From the NCBI RefSeq assembly GCF_014647975.1, contig NZ_BMQF01000007.1, positions 1-64,000 of the forward strand: 64,000 nt of DNA. The letters run 5' to 3'. The position numbers were made by a program, and so were the translations under genes. The DNA is from Streptomyces fumigatiscleroticus (GTDB lineage: Bacteria > Actinomycetota > Actinomycetes > Streptomycetales > Streptomycetaceae). This document shows positions 1 through 7,346 of this stretch, piece after piece (within the stretch, counting starts at the first letter, position 1; each line of letters begins with the position of its first letter). A model generated the notes under the pieces. It was not told where the DNA came from. It saw only the letters and a program-made list of their open reading frames with translations, and made no database searches.

Positions 1-260
1 CGGACGCTTCCTTCGTACTCACCCTCTCGGGCTTTCCTCCGGGCGCTTCCCTTCGGTGTTTCCGACTCTATCAGATCCTTTTCCGATCCGATTTCCTCGG
101 CGCTTTCCGGGTTCCCGCTCTCGCGTTTCCCTTTCCGGCGGTTCCGACTCTATCAGATCCTTTCGGGCCTGATTCCCAGTCAGCGGGATTCGCCTTCCCG
201 GCCGTTGGGCCGTTCCGACGGAGTGAGACTTTAGCGGATCCCCGGCTCCCGAGCTAATCG
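1..260 (-). promoter_or_regulatory. Tandem promoter/leader region of an rRNA operon lying left of the window
   Basis: Read on the minus strand, this stretch has the look of the leader and tandem promoters that precede streptomycete 16S rRNA genes. The motif CGACTCTATCAGATCCTTT (its complement contains GATAGAGTCGG, a TAGAGT -10-like hexamer) occurs twice, near 62-81 and 144-163, spaced by 82 bases. A further TAAAGT hexamer lies near 230, with a weak TTAGCT upstream of it. The final bases (complement of 1-60) match what I recall of the rrn leader just before its processing signals. No protein gene is plausible here. The 16S gene itself is outside the window, so the assignment rests on recognition. 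Confidence 0.72.
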
Positions 261-480
261 GGCGCCGCGTCCTTTCGAACGTGGATTCCTCATTCTGCAA
301 ATACGCATGCCAAAGCGACGACGACACAGATCGACTGATCGTCGAGAGTTGGTTGGTACTTGCGGAATGGCTGTCCGGGGACCGACCGGGGTCGGCGCTC
401 ACGTCGGACAACCCGGAGAACAGTACGGATGAGAGCAAGGCGTGTCAACCTCCGTCCCCGCCGCCCTCCGGAGGCGTACG

Positions 481-531
481 GTGGAGGGCATGACGACGCA
501 TACGTGCACCCAGCAGTGGTGGGCCGCCTGA
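481..531 (+). CDS. trpS leader peptide with tandem tryptophan codons
   Basis: A 16-residue peptide runs from GTG 481 to TGA 529-531 and ends QQWWAA, with two adjacent TGG codons at 517-522. The GTG has a good ribosome binding site, GGAGG at 470-474, six bases upstream. The in-frame ATG at 490 is an alternative start but has poor spacing. The peptide sits 117 bases ahead of trpS and directly abuts three mutually exclusive hairpin segments. Its job is to sense charged tRNA-Trp by ribosome stalling. From memory, S. coelicolor trpS1 is reported to be controlled by this kind of ribosome-mediated attenuation. It is too short for normal gene callers. Confidence 0.85.
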   Translation: MEGMTTHTCTQQWWAA

Positions 532-590
532 CGGCGGCCGTACTCACGTATGCATACGACGGCCGCCGCCTCGGCGGCCGTTCTCGTATC
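522..590 (+). promoter_or_regulatory. Ribosome-mediated transcription attenuator of trpS
   Basis: Four RNA segments can be seen. Segment 1 is GGCCGCC at 522-528, overlapping the second Trp codon and the two Ala codons. It pairs with segment 2, GGCGGCC at 533-539, through a TGAC loop. Segment 2 in its longer form, CGGCGGCCGT at 532-541, also pairs with segment 3, ACGGCCGCCG at 559-568, forming the antiterminator. Segment 3 pairs equally well with segment 4, CGGCGGCCGT at 572-581, through a three-base loop, followed by a T-rich stretch: the terminator. Segments 2 and 4 are identical 10-mers. A ribosome stalled on the Trp codons would cover segment 1 and favour readthrough into trpS. Confidence 0.85.
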
Positions 591-647
591 TCCCTCCGAG
601 CAGGGGCGGCCGACGGGGAGCGGCGGCCTTGACCAGGAGGTGGAGAG

Positions 648-1709
648 ATGACGCGGGTCTTCAGCGGGGTCAAGCCGACCGGGCATCTGACGCTGGGGAA
701 CTATCTCGGGGCCATGCGGCAGTGGGCCGGGGTGGACCAGCACCGGGCGGACGCCCTGTTCTGCATCGTCGATCTGCACGCGCTGACCGTGGAGCACGAC
801 CCCGCGCGGGTGCGCAGGCTGAGCCGGCAGGCGGCGACGCTGCTGCTGGCGTCGGAGCTCGACCCGGAGTTGTGCACCGTGTTCGTGCAGAGCCATGTGG
901 ACGAGCACGCGCGGCTGTCGTACCTGCTGGAGTGCGTGGCGACCGACGGGGAGATGCGGCGCATGATCCAATACAAGGAGAAAGCCGCTCGGGAGCGGGG
1001 GCGGGGCGGGAGCGTCCGGCTGTCGCTGCTGACGTATCCGGTGCTGATGGCGGCGGACATCCTGGCCTACGGGACCGATGAGGTTCCGGTCGGGGACGAC
1101 CAGGCTCAGCATGTGGAGCTGGCGCGGGATCTGGCCGTGCGCTTCAACCAGCGGTACGGGCATACGTTCGTGGTGCCCAGGGCCACGCTCCCGCCGGTGT
1201 CGGCTCGGGTGATGAATCTCCAGGAGCCCACGTCGAAGATGGGGAAGTCCGACGACTCCGGACCCGGGATCGTCTATCTGCTCGACGAGCCGGAGGTCGT
1301 GCGGAAGAAGGTCATGCGGGCCGTGACCGACAGCGGGACCGAGGTCGTGTACGACCGGGAGTCGCGGCCCGGGGTGGCCAATCTGCTGGAGATCCTCGCG
1401 GCGTGCTCGGGCGGGGATCCGGAGCGGCTGTGCGACGGGTACGCGTCGTACGGGGCTCTGAAGAAGGACGTCGCACAGGCCGTGGTCGAGGCGCTCAGGC
1501 CCGTACAGGCCAGGCACCGGGAGTTGTGCGCGGATCCCGCGTATGTGGAGGGGGTGCTGCGGGACGGTGCGGAGAAGGCGCGGGGCATGGCCCGGCCGAC
1601 GGTGGATGCCGCTTACCGGGCGATCGGGCTGCTGCCGCCGGTGAGTGAGCCGGAGTCCGGTCCCGCGGCCGGGGCGGGGTCCGGGGCTGCGCCGGGCGCA
1701 GCGCGGTAG
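648..1709 (+). CDS. trpS: Tryptophanyl-tRNA synthetase, auxiliary type
   Basis: A class I aminoacyl-tRNA synthetase of 353 residues that charges tRNA-Trp with tryptophan. The HIGH-type signature is visible as GHLTLGNY at residues 12-19, and the KMSKS loop is the variant KMGKS near residue 200. The ATG at 648 has an AGGAGG site seven bases upstream. The last 20 residues are Ala/Gly/Pro-rich and probably disordered. The leader attenuator upstream indicates induction when charged tRNA-Trp is scarce. From memory, the S. coelicolor gene in this position is trpS1, which confers indolmycin resistance. Whether this copy is resistant cannot be read from the sequence alone. It converges with proC. Confidence 0.93.
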   Translation: MTRVFSGVKPTGHLTLGNYLGAMRQWAGVDQHRADALFCIVDLHALTVEHDPARVRRLSRQAATLLLASELDPELCTVFVQSHVDEHARLSYLLECVATDGEMRRMIQYKEKAARERGRGGSVRLSLLTYPVLMAADILAYGTDEVPVGDDQAQHVELARDLAVRFNQRYGHTFVVPRATLPPVSARVMNLQEPTSKMGKSDDSGPGIVYLLDEPEVVRKKVMRAVTDSGTEVVYDRESRPGVANLLEILAACSGGDPERLCDGYASYGALKKDVAQAVVEALRPVQARHRELCADPAYVEGVLRDGAEKARGMARPTVDAAYRAIGLLPPVSEPESGPAAGAGSGAAPGAAR

Positions 1710-1726
1710 GCGCGGGGACCGCGCCC

Positions 1727-1765
1727 CCGGCACCGGTCGGCCGGAATCGGGCCGACCGGTGCCGG
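1727..1765. terminator. Bidirectional terminator between trpS and proC
   Basis: A perfect 16-bp inverted repeat (arms 1727-1742 and 1750-1765, starting CCGGCACCGG) surrounds a 7-base loop and lies between two convergent genes. There is no T-run, which is usual for streptomycete terminators. Confidence 0.8.
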
Positions 1766-1786
1766 TACCGCGTGGCCGGGTTCCTG

Positions 1787-2599
1787 TCAGTCCTTCTTGC
1801 CGGAGGCCAGCTCGCGGCTGCGGTCCCGGGCGGCCTCCAGGGCGGCGATGAGGGCGGCCCGTACGCCGTGGTTCTCCAGTTCGCGGATGGCGCTGATGGT
1901 GGTGCCGGCGGGAGAGGTGACGTTCTCGCGGAGCTTGACCGGGTGCTCGCCGCTGTCGCGGAGCATGGTCGCGGCGCCGATCGCGGACTGGACGATCAGG
2001 TCGTGCGCCTTGTCGCGGGGCAGGCCGAGCAGGATGCCGGCGTCCGTCATGGCTTCGACCAGGTAGAAGAAGTACGCCGGTCCGGAGCCGGAGAGGGCGG
2101 TGCAGGCGTCCTGCTGGGACTCGGGGACACGGAGCGTCTTGCCGACGGCGCCGAAGATCTCCTCGGCGTGGGTGAGGTGGTCGGCGGTGGCGTGGCTGCC
2201 CGCGGAGATGACGGACATGGCCTCGTCGACGAGGGCGGGGGTGTTCGTCATGACACGCACGACCGGCGTGCCGGTGGCCAGGCGCTCCTCGAAGAAGGAG
2301 GTGGGGATGCCGGCGGCGCCGCTGATGATCAGACGGTCGGCGGGGAGGTGGGGCGCGAGTTCGTCCAGGAGGGTGCCCATGTCCTGCGGCTTGACCGTGA
2401 GGATCAGGGTGTCGGCCGTCTTGGCGGCTTCCGGGTTGGTGACCGGGGTGACGCCGTAGCGGGTGCGGAGCTCTTCGGCCCGTTCCGGGCGGCGGGCGGT
2501 GACCAGGAGGTCGGCGGGCGCCCAGCCGCCTCGGATCATTCCGCTGAGCAGGGCTTCGCCGATCTTGCCGGTGCCGAGGACTGCGACTTTCTGGGTCAT
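1787..2599 (-). CDS. proC: Pyrroline-5-carboxylate reductase
   Basis: A 270-residue NAD(P)H-dependent enzyme for the last step of proline biosynthesis, reducing pyrroline-5-carboxylate to proline in the cytoplasm. The N-terminal Rossmann fold shows GTGKIG at residues 9-14. The family signature around the dimerization domain is present (ALSGSGPAYFF near residue 168 and SPAGTT near residue 229). Length is normal for the family. It is transcribed alone and converges with trpS. Confidence 0.95.
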   Translation of the reverse strand: MTQKVAVLGTGKIGEALLSGMIRGGWAPADLLVTARRPERAEELRTRYGVTPVTNPEAAKTADTLILTVKPQDMGTLLDELAPHLPADRLIISGAAGIPTSFFEERLATGTPVVRVMTNTPALVDEAMSVISAGSHATADHLTHAEEIFGAVGKTLRVPESQQDACTALSGSGPAYFFYLVEAMTDAGILLGLPRDKAHDLIVQSAIGAATMLRDSGEHPVKLRENVTSPAGTTISAIRELENHGVRAALIAALEAARDRSRELASGKKD

Positions 2600-2719
2600 G
2601 GCTGAGGGTGCCCTCCGGGGTTGCGTCGTCCGGGGTTCATCCTCGCATCGGGGGTGTCGTCCGGGGCTGGTTGTCCGGTGGGCGGACGGACGCCGGCCCG
2701 GCGGGGGGACGCGGCGGGG

Positions 2720-2968
2720 TCATGCCGTACGGCGTCGTCGGCTGGCACCGACGCTCTCATCGTGCGGTTCCTCGGTGCGGTCCGCCCTCATCGCCTCGGC
2801 CGCCGGGCGCAGGAAGGCCACCCCTACCGTCTCGGAGCCGGTACGGATACGGAGGGCGTCCGGGGTGCCGTCGGCGAGGATTTCGCCCTCGCGCATCAGC
2901 AGGAGGCGGTGGCAGCGCTCGGCCTCGTCCATGACGTGGGATCGGTGGTGGTCGACTCCGTGCGGGTC
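2720..2968 (-). pseudogene. Remnant of an ABC-transporter ATPase (C-terminal end only)
   Basis: The minus frame encodes an 82-residue stretch that reads like the tail of a DrrA-type multidrug ABC ATPase: a D-loop/H-loop-like segment (HVMDEAERC), then RLLLMREGEILADGTPD, then a typical C-terminal extension. The Walker A and B motifs and the signature motif are absent. Upstream the frame runs out of phase into the neighbouring methyltransferase gene, so there is no start codon for a functional protein. I read it as the leftover of a deleted transporter gene. No permease gene is nearby. Confidence 0.65.
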
Positions 2969-3018
2969 TGCGAGGCATCGAGGTATCGGGGCGGCCTCCG
3001 GGGAGGCCGCCGGGTGGG

Positions 3019-3798
3019 TCAGGGTGTGGTGGCGATCAGTAGCCGGACGTCGTAGACCTCCTCCACGATGCCGTCCGGGAAGGTCCTCAGCAGGATCTCG
3101 CGCTCCTCGGCCAGGAAGGCCGCGCTGTCCTCCTCGTCGCGGACCAGGAAGAACGAGTGGCTGCCGAGGTTGGCCAGGTGGGTGTCGACCGGGATGCGGC
3201 GGCTCCAGCGGACCACGCGGCGGACGAAGTCCAGACGGCCGGAGGGGTCGGCGTCGTGGGGCCGCATGTGGCGTTCGGCGCGGAGGTCGATGCCGAAGTA
3301 TCGCTCGATGCGCTCGGTCGCCTCGGTGACCCAGGCGATCTCGTTCACGTCGGTGTTCCACCACAGCGCGAGCGTGCCGCCCGGACGCAGCACGCGCAGG
3401 GCCTCGGGGACGGAGCGGGCCGGGTCGGTCCAGTGCCAGGCCTGGGCGTAGGTGAGCAGGTCGACGGAGTCGTCGGCGAGGGGGAGGGCGTCACCGGTGC
3501 CGCGGACGAGCGGCACGTCGGGGAGGGTCCGGCGGAACTGGGCCGCCATGCCGTCGCCCGGTTCCACGGCGATGACGTGCGCGCCGCGGGCGTGCAGCAG
3601 GGCGGTCGCGATGCCGGTTCCGGCACCGATGTCCGCGACGCGGGCGCCTTCGAGGGGGCGGCCGGCCTCCTCCTCGATCGCGTCGAGGAGGGCGGGTGGG
3701 TAGGACGGGCGGGCGGCGGCGTACTGGGCCGCGGCGGCGTTGAAGGAGTGGGCGCGGGTGGTGTGGGCGGTCCGGGCGGCGGGCGGCGGTGTGGTCAT
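3019..3798 (-). CDS. Class I SAM-dependent methyltransferase
   Basis: A 259-residue protein with the motif I glycine loop ADIGAGTG near residue 55 and acidic motifs typical of the Methyltransf_11 family. A tryptophan-rich AQAWHWTD segment follows. I place the start at the ATG reading MTTPPP (3798), because the 30 residues upstream in frame do not resemble the family. The substrate cannot be predicted. A five-copy octamer repeat lies 83-122 bases upstream of the start, in the likely promoter. The gene is followed by the ABC ATPase remnant on the same strand. Confidence 0.85.
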   Translation of the reverse strand: MTTPPPAARTAHTTRAHSFNAAAAQYAAARPSYPPALLDAIEEEAGRPLEGARVADIGAGTGIATALLHARGAHVIAVEPGDGMAAQFRRTLPDVPLVRGTGDALPLADDSVDLLTYAQAWHWTDPARSVPEALRVLRPGGTLALWWNTDVNEIAWVTEATERIERYFGIDLRAERHMRPHDADPSGRLDFVRRVVRWSRRIPVDTHLANLGSHSFFLVRDEEDSAAFLAEEREILLRTFPDGIVEEVYDVRLLIATTP

Positions 3799-3880
3799 GC
3801 CGCCATGGTCGCCCGAGTGGGGGGTGGGGTGCGGTGAAATATCGGGCGCATACCGGCCGGGAGGTTCCTGACAGCACATC

Positions 3881-3920
3881 GGCAGCACGGCAGTACGGCA
3901 GTACGGCAGTACAGCAGCAC
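3881..3920. repeat. Five tandem copies of an 8-bp unit
   Basis: The array is GGCAGCAC, then three exact GGCAGTAC units, then AGCAGCAC, with a partial unit before it. It sits just upstream of the methyltransferase start at 3798. It could be an operator array or a slippage-prone repeat. Nothing else occupies 3799-3996. Confidence 0.8.
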
Positions 3921-3996
3921 AACGGCAGAACGGGGGCTGGGCTTCGCGGGCCCGCGCGGGTGCCCGCGCGCCGTGACCGGCGGGCCGCCGGGGTGG

Positions 3997-4515
3997 TCAG
4001 GTGCGGCGGCGTTTCTTCTTCGACGGGTTGCCCGAGCGGCGGGCGGTGCGCTTCTCGTGCTGCTCGCGGGCCTGTTCGTACTCCGCGCGGTGCAGCTTCT
4101 CGCCGGGGGCCTCGGTGAGGGAGCGGACGAAGTACGCCAGGAGGGAGCCGACGAAGCCGATGGCCAGCAGGCCGCGGAGGGAGGCCTGGCGGTCGGGGTC
4201 GGCCCGCCTGGTGAACCCCTCGTAGGTGGTGCGGAAGGCCAGTGCGCTGCAGATCGCGAACATCACGACCACGAGCAGCGAGACGAAGCCGCCGATGTCG
4301 GCGATCTGGAGTCCCTGGTAGGCGACGCGCAGGACGAGGCAGGAGACGGCCGCCGCGGCGAGTGAGCCGACGGCCACGGCGATACGGCGGGCGGTGTAGC
4401 CGTTGTCGTGGTGCACCCAGGTCGTGCCGAAGAAGCGGATGGGCTCCGGGCGGGGGGCCGTGGTGGGGGGCGTGGAGCCCGCGGGGGTGTCCGGGGTGCC
4501 GTTCTCTGCGCTCAC
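3997..4515 (-). CDS. Small integral membrane protein, function unknown
   Basis: A 172-residue protein conserved in streptomycetes as far as I recall, without a named function. A proline/threonine-rich N-terminal tail of about 27 residues is followed by three hydrophobic segments (roughly 44-66, 72-95 and 113-132). The highly basic C-terminus ends KKKRRRT, which places that end in the cytoplasm. No catalytic motif is visible. The gap to the next gene (4516-4680) holds nothing I recognise. Confidence 0.75.
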   Translation of the reverse strand: MSAENGTPDTPAGSTPPTTAPRPEPIRFFGTTWVHHDNGYTARRIAVAVGSLAAAAVSCLVLRVAYQGLQIADIGGFVSLLVVVMFAICSALAFRTTYEGFTRRADPDRQASLRGLLAIGFVGSLLAYFVRSLTEAPGEKLHRAEYEQAREQHEKRTARRSGNPSKKKRRRT

Positions 4516-4680
4516 GCGTCGATTATGGCTCCGGGGCGGCCGCGGGCTCCGGGTGGGATCAGGCGCAGCGCGGGCGGAAGCAGCCGTCGTCCCCTACGAC
4601 GGTGCAGCCGGTGCCGGGGCCGCTGGGGACCCGCGTCTGCGGGACGTCGTGATCACCCCTGGTGGTGGTCGTCGACCGGG

Positions 4681-5007
4681 TCAGATGCAGCGCGAGGCGA
4701 CGTAGCCGTCGCTGCCGGTCTTCACATAGGTGTCCGAGACGTACTCGCCGTTGCTGATGTTGTCCCAGATGTTGCTCGTGCCGTACGTGCCCGTGACCGT
4801 CGTGCCCGGCCGCTGGCAGTAGATCGGGACGCTGGTGCCCTCCGGCAGGACGCGCACGATGCCGTAGCTCGTGCCGGGGCCGCTGCGGACGTTGAGGCGG
4901 ACACCCGGGGCGACCGGGTAGTAGCGGACGACTGCGGTTGCCGCCGCCGTGACGGCTTCTCCCGTACCGGACTGGGACCGGACCTCTTCGACACCGTCGA
5001 CAGACAT
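4681..5007 (-). CDS. Bacterial SH3 domain protein
   Basis: A 108-residue protein in which residues 30-100 form a bacterial SH3 (SH3b) domain. The core LNVRSGPGTSYGIVRVLPEG is the classic signature, and such domains usually bind peptidoglycan or peptide ligands. I see no clear signal peptide, so its location is uncertain. Two cysteines in the second half could form a disulfide. The start at 5007 has a GGAGG site six bases upstream. It is divergent from the Ser/Thr kinase gene. Confidence 0.85.
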   Translation of the reverse strand: MSVDGVEEVRSQSGTGEAVTAAATAVVRYYPVAPGVRLNVRSGPGTSYGIVRVLPEGTSVPIYCQRPGTTVTGTYGTSNIWDNISNGEYVSDTYVKTGSDGYVASRCI

Positions 5008-5028
5008 GACGTTCCTCCCCCGTTGAAT

Positions 5029-5045
5029 CCCACGAGTGTCGTGGG
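5029..5045. promoter_or_regulatory. Inverted repeat in the SH3/kinase divergent promoter region
   Basis: CCCACG-AGTGT-CGTGGG forms a perfect 6-bp dyad between two divergent genes (starts 5007 and 5190). It is a plausible operator but no regulator is identified. The rest of 5008-5189 shows nothing further. Confidence 0.4.
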
Positions 5046-5189
5046 GTCACGTTGATTCCCCTGGATCAAGCCATGAAACACAAGTGCGCAACTCGCACGC
5101 GGAGGCTAGCAAGCCCCCTCTGTCCCGTACGAGTCATCGACTAGGCTCCGTGCGTCGCGCGCGCGGACGAACAGCACGGGGGTGGTCCC

Positions 5190-7286
5190 ATGGCGCCACA
5201 GAGCAACGCCGGAGCGGGCGCGGAAGCGGAACTTCCCGAGTACGCCGGTCACTACCGTCTGGAATCCCGTCTGGGGTCGGGCGGCATGGGAGTCGTGCAC
5301 CTGGCCCGCAGCACCTCCGGGATGAAACTCGCGGTGAAGGTGGTGCACGCCGAGTTCGCCAAGGATCCCGAGTTCAGGGGGCGGTTCCGGCAGGAGGTGG
5401 CCGCGGCCCGGCGAGTGAGCGGGGCCTTCACCGCGCCGGTCGTCGACGCCGACCCGGAGGCCGACCGGCCCTGGATGGCGACGCTGTTCATTCCGGGGCC
5501 GACACTGTCGGACGAGGTGAAGCGGAACGGCCCTCTGGACGCCGCGCGGCTGCGCCGGCTGATGGCCGGGCTCGCGGAGGCGCTGCGCGACATCCACCGG
5601 GTCGGCGTCGTCCACCGGGATCTGAAGCCGAGCAACGTCCTGCTCGCCGAAGACGGTCCGAAGGTCATCGACTTCGGCATTTCCCGGCCGTCGGACAGCG
5701 AGCTGCGGACGGAGACCGGCAAGCTGATCGGCACACCTCCGTACATGGCGCCCGAGCAGTTCCGCCGGCCACGGGAGGTCGGGCCGGCCGCGGACGTCTT
5801 CGCACTGGGTTCGGTGCTGGTGCACGCGGCCACGGGACGGGGGCCGTTCGACTCCGACAGCCCGTACGTCGTCGCCTACCAGGTCGTGCACGACGAGCCC
5901 GATCTGTCCGGGGTCCCGGACGAGCTCGCGCCGCTCCTGCTGCGGTGTCTCGCCAAGGAGCCGGAGGACCGGCCGACGCCGGACGAGCTGATGCGCGAAC
6001 TGCGGTCGGTGTCCGCCTCGTACGACACCCAGGCCTTCATACCCGCGCAGCGGACGGCCGGGGCGGCCGAGCCGGAACCCCCCGCCCGCGAGCCCGCGCG
6101 GCAGCCGGGAAGACGCCCGGGCAGGCGAGCGCTCCTGGTGGGCGGAGCGCTGGTGGCCGTTGTGTCCGGCGCGTTCGCCTCCGTCCGGCTGGCCGGCCTC
6201 GGAGACCCGGTGGCCGAGGAGGTGCCCGCCCGTACGGTGCCGGCCGCGTTCGGCGGGTGGGAGGCGGTGCCGGTCCCGAAGAGCGGCGGCAGCCCGAAGT
6301 GTTCCTACGGTGTCGGCATGCTGCTCTGTGCGCAGGGCGGAGTGGTCGTCGGTCTCGACCCGTCCGACGGCAGCGTGCTGTGGCGGCACTCGGGAGCGGA
6401 GCAGACCGTCAGCGACCGTCCGCCGGTCGCCGCGGGCGGGCTCGTCCAGTCGTACGCGGACGGTGGCCGGCGTCTTCAGGCCCTTGATCCGGCGACGGGA
6501 GCACTGGTCTGGCAGCGGACCGTGCCCGCCCAGGGTTCGCCCGGCCTGGCGGGCGGCACCCTGCTGATCGCCGGCTCGGACGGCACGGTGACCGGTGTGG
6601 ACGGCGCGTCGGGCGACACCAGCTGGAGCCGCCGGACAGCGGGGCTGGGAGGGGCGTCCCTCGTCTCGTTCGCCGGGGATTCACTGGTGTACGCGACGAG
6701 CACGTCCGACGACGGGTCCCGTACCCGGGTCACCGCGGTGGACCCGGACACCGGCGACGTGCGCTGGGAGGCACGGCTGAACGGGATGCTGGAGCCGGTC
6801 GGCGCTCAGGACGGATCCGTCTGCTTTCTCTCCGTGGACCCGGACAGCCGCGACACGACCGCCGTCGTCCGCTACAGCCCGCGGTCCGGGGCGACGACCC
6901 GGGTGGCGCTGCCCGTCTCCCGCCCCGACGTGCACGCCACCGTACGCGGCGACGTCGTCTACCTCCTGGCCGCGGGCGGTTCGCTGGAGGCCGTCGACCT
7001 CAGGACCCAAAAACGGCTGTGGAGCCTGCAAACCTCCGTCTCCCGGGCCTCCGCCCCCGTCGCCGATGCCCGGCATGTGTACGTCAGTACGCCCGACGGG
7101 CGGCTGCTGGCCGTGCGGGCGCGGGACGGGCGGCTGCTCGGGCAGACGTCGCCGCGGCTCGGAAAGGCCTCGGACCAGGTGGTCGCGGCGGTGCCCGAAC
7201 CGGTGGTCGTGGACGGCCGGGTCTACGCCGCCGCGCCCGACGGCAGTGTCTTCGCCGTGGACGGGCGGTCTCCGTCGGCCTGGTAG
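5190..7286 (+). CDS. Membrane Ser/Thr protein kinase with extracytoplasmic PQQ beta-propeller
   Basis: A 698-residue PknB-family kinase. The cytoplasmic catalytic domain (about residues 20-290) has the glycine loop GSGGMG (29-34), catalytic lysine K50, HRDLKPSN (142-149) and DFG (161-163). All are intact, so it should be active. A proline/arginine-rich juxtamembrane region leads to one transmembrane helix at about 313-332. The exported part (about 350-698) is built of repeated PQQ/YWTD-like blades such as VVGLDPSDGSVLWR and LQALDPATGALVWQ, so it probably senses an external ligand or surface. It has no obvious partner gene and converges with ilvD. Confidence 0.92.
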   Translation: MAPQSNAGAGAEAELPEYAGHYRLESRLGSGGMGVVHLARSTSGMKLAVKVVHAEFAKDPEFRGRFRQEVAAARRVSGAFTAPVVDADPEADRPWMATLFIPGPTLSDEVKRNGPLDAARLRRLMAGLAEALRDIHRVGVVHRDLKPSNVLLAEDGPKVIDFGISRPSDSELRTETGKLIGTPPYMAPEQFRRPREVGPAADVFALGSVLVHAATGRGPFDSDSPYVVAYQVVHDEPDLSGVPDELAPLLLRCLAKEPEDRPTPDELMRELRSVSASYDTQAFIPAQRTAGAAEPEPPAREPARQPGRRPGRRALLVGGALVAVVSGAFASVRLAGLGDPVAEEVPARTVPAAFGGWEAVPVPKSGGSPKCSYGVGMLLCAQGGVVVGLDPSDGSVLWRHSGAEQTVSDRPPVAAGGLVQSYADGGRRLQALDPATGALVWQRTVPAQGSPGLAGGTLLIAGSDGTVTGVDGASGDTSWSRRTAGLGGASLVSFAGDSLVYATSTSDDGSRTRVTAVDPDTGDVRWEARLNGMLEPVGAQDGSVCFLSVDPDSRDTTAVVRYSPRSGATTRVALPVSRPDVHATVRGDVVYLLAAGGSLEAVDLRTQKRLWSLQTSVSRASAPVADARHVYVSTPDGRLLAVRARDGRLLGQTSPRLGKASDQVVAAVPEPVVVDGRVYAAAPDGSVFAVDGRSPSAW

Positions 7287-7295
7287 TACGGCGGC

Positions 7296-7328
7296 GGGGC
7301 CGCGCCTGCGGTCGGCAGGGGCGGCCCC
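7296..7328. terminator. Bidirectional terminator between the kinase gene and ilvD
   Basis: GGGGCCGC (7296-7303) pairs with GCGGCCCC (7321-7328). Inside it CCTGC (7305-7309) pairs with GCAGG (7315-7319), with a single G-G mismatch between the two stems. It lies between convergent genes. Confidence 0.8.
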
Positions 7329-7346
7329 GGGGCGTGCGGGCGGGTG

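Noticed and set aside
281..493. 70-codon frame upstream of trpS
   Set aside because: It overlaps the promoter and leader region and has no ribosome binding site. The leader peptide is in a different frame and explains the region better.
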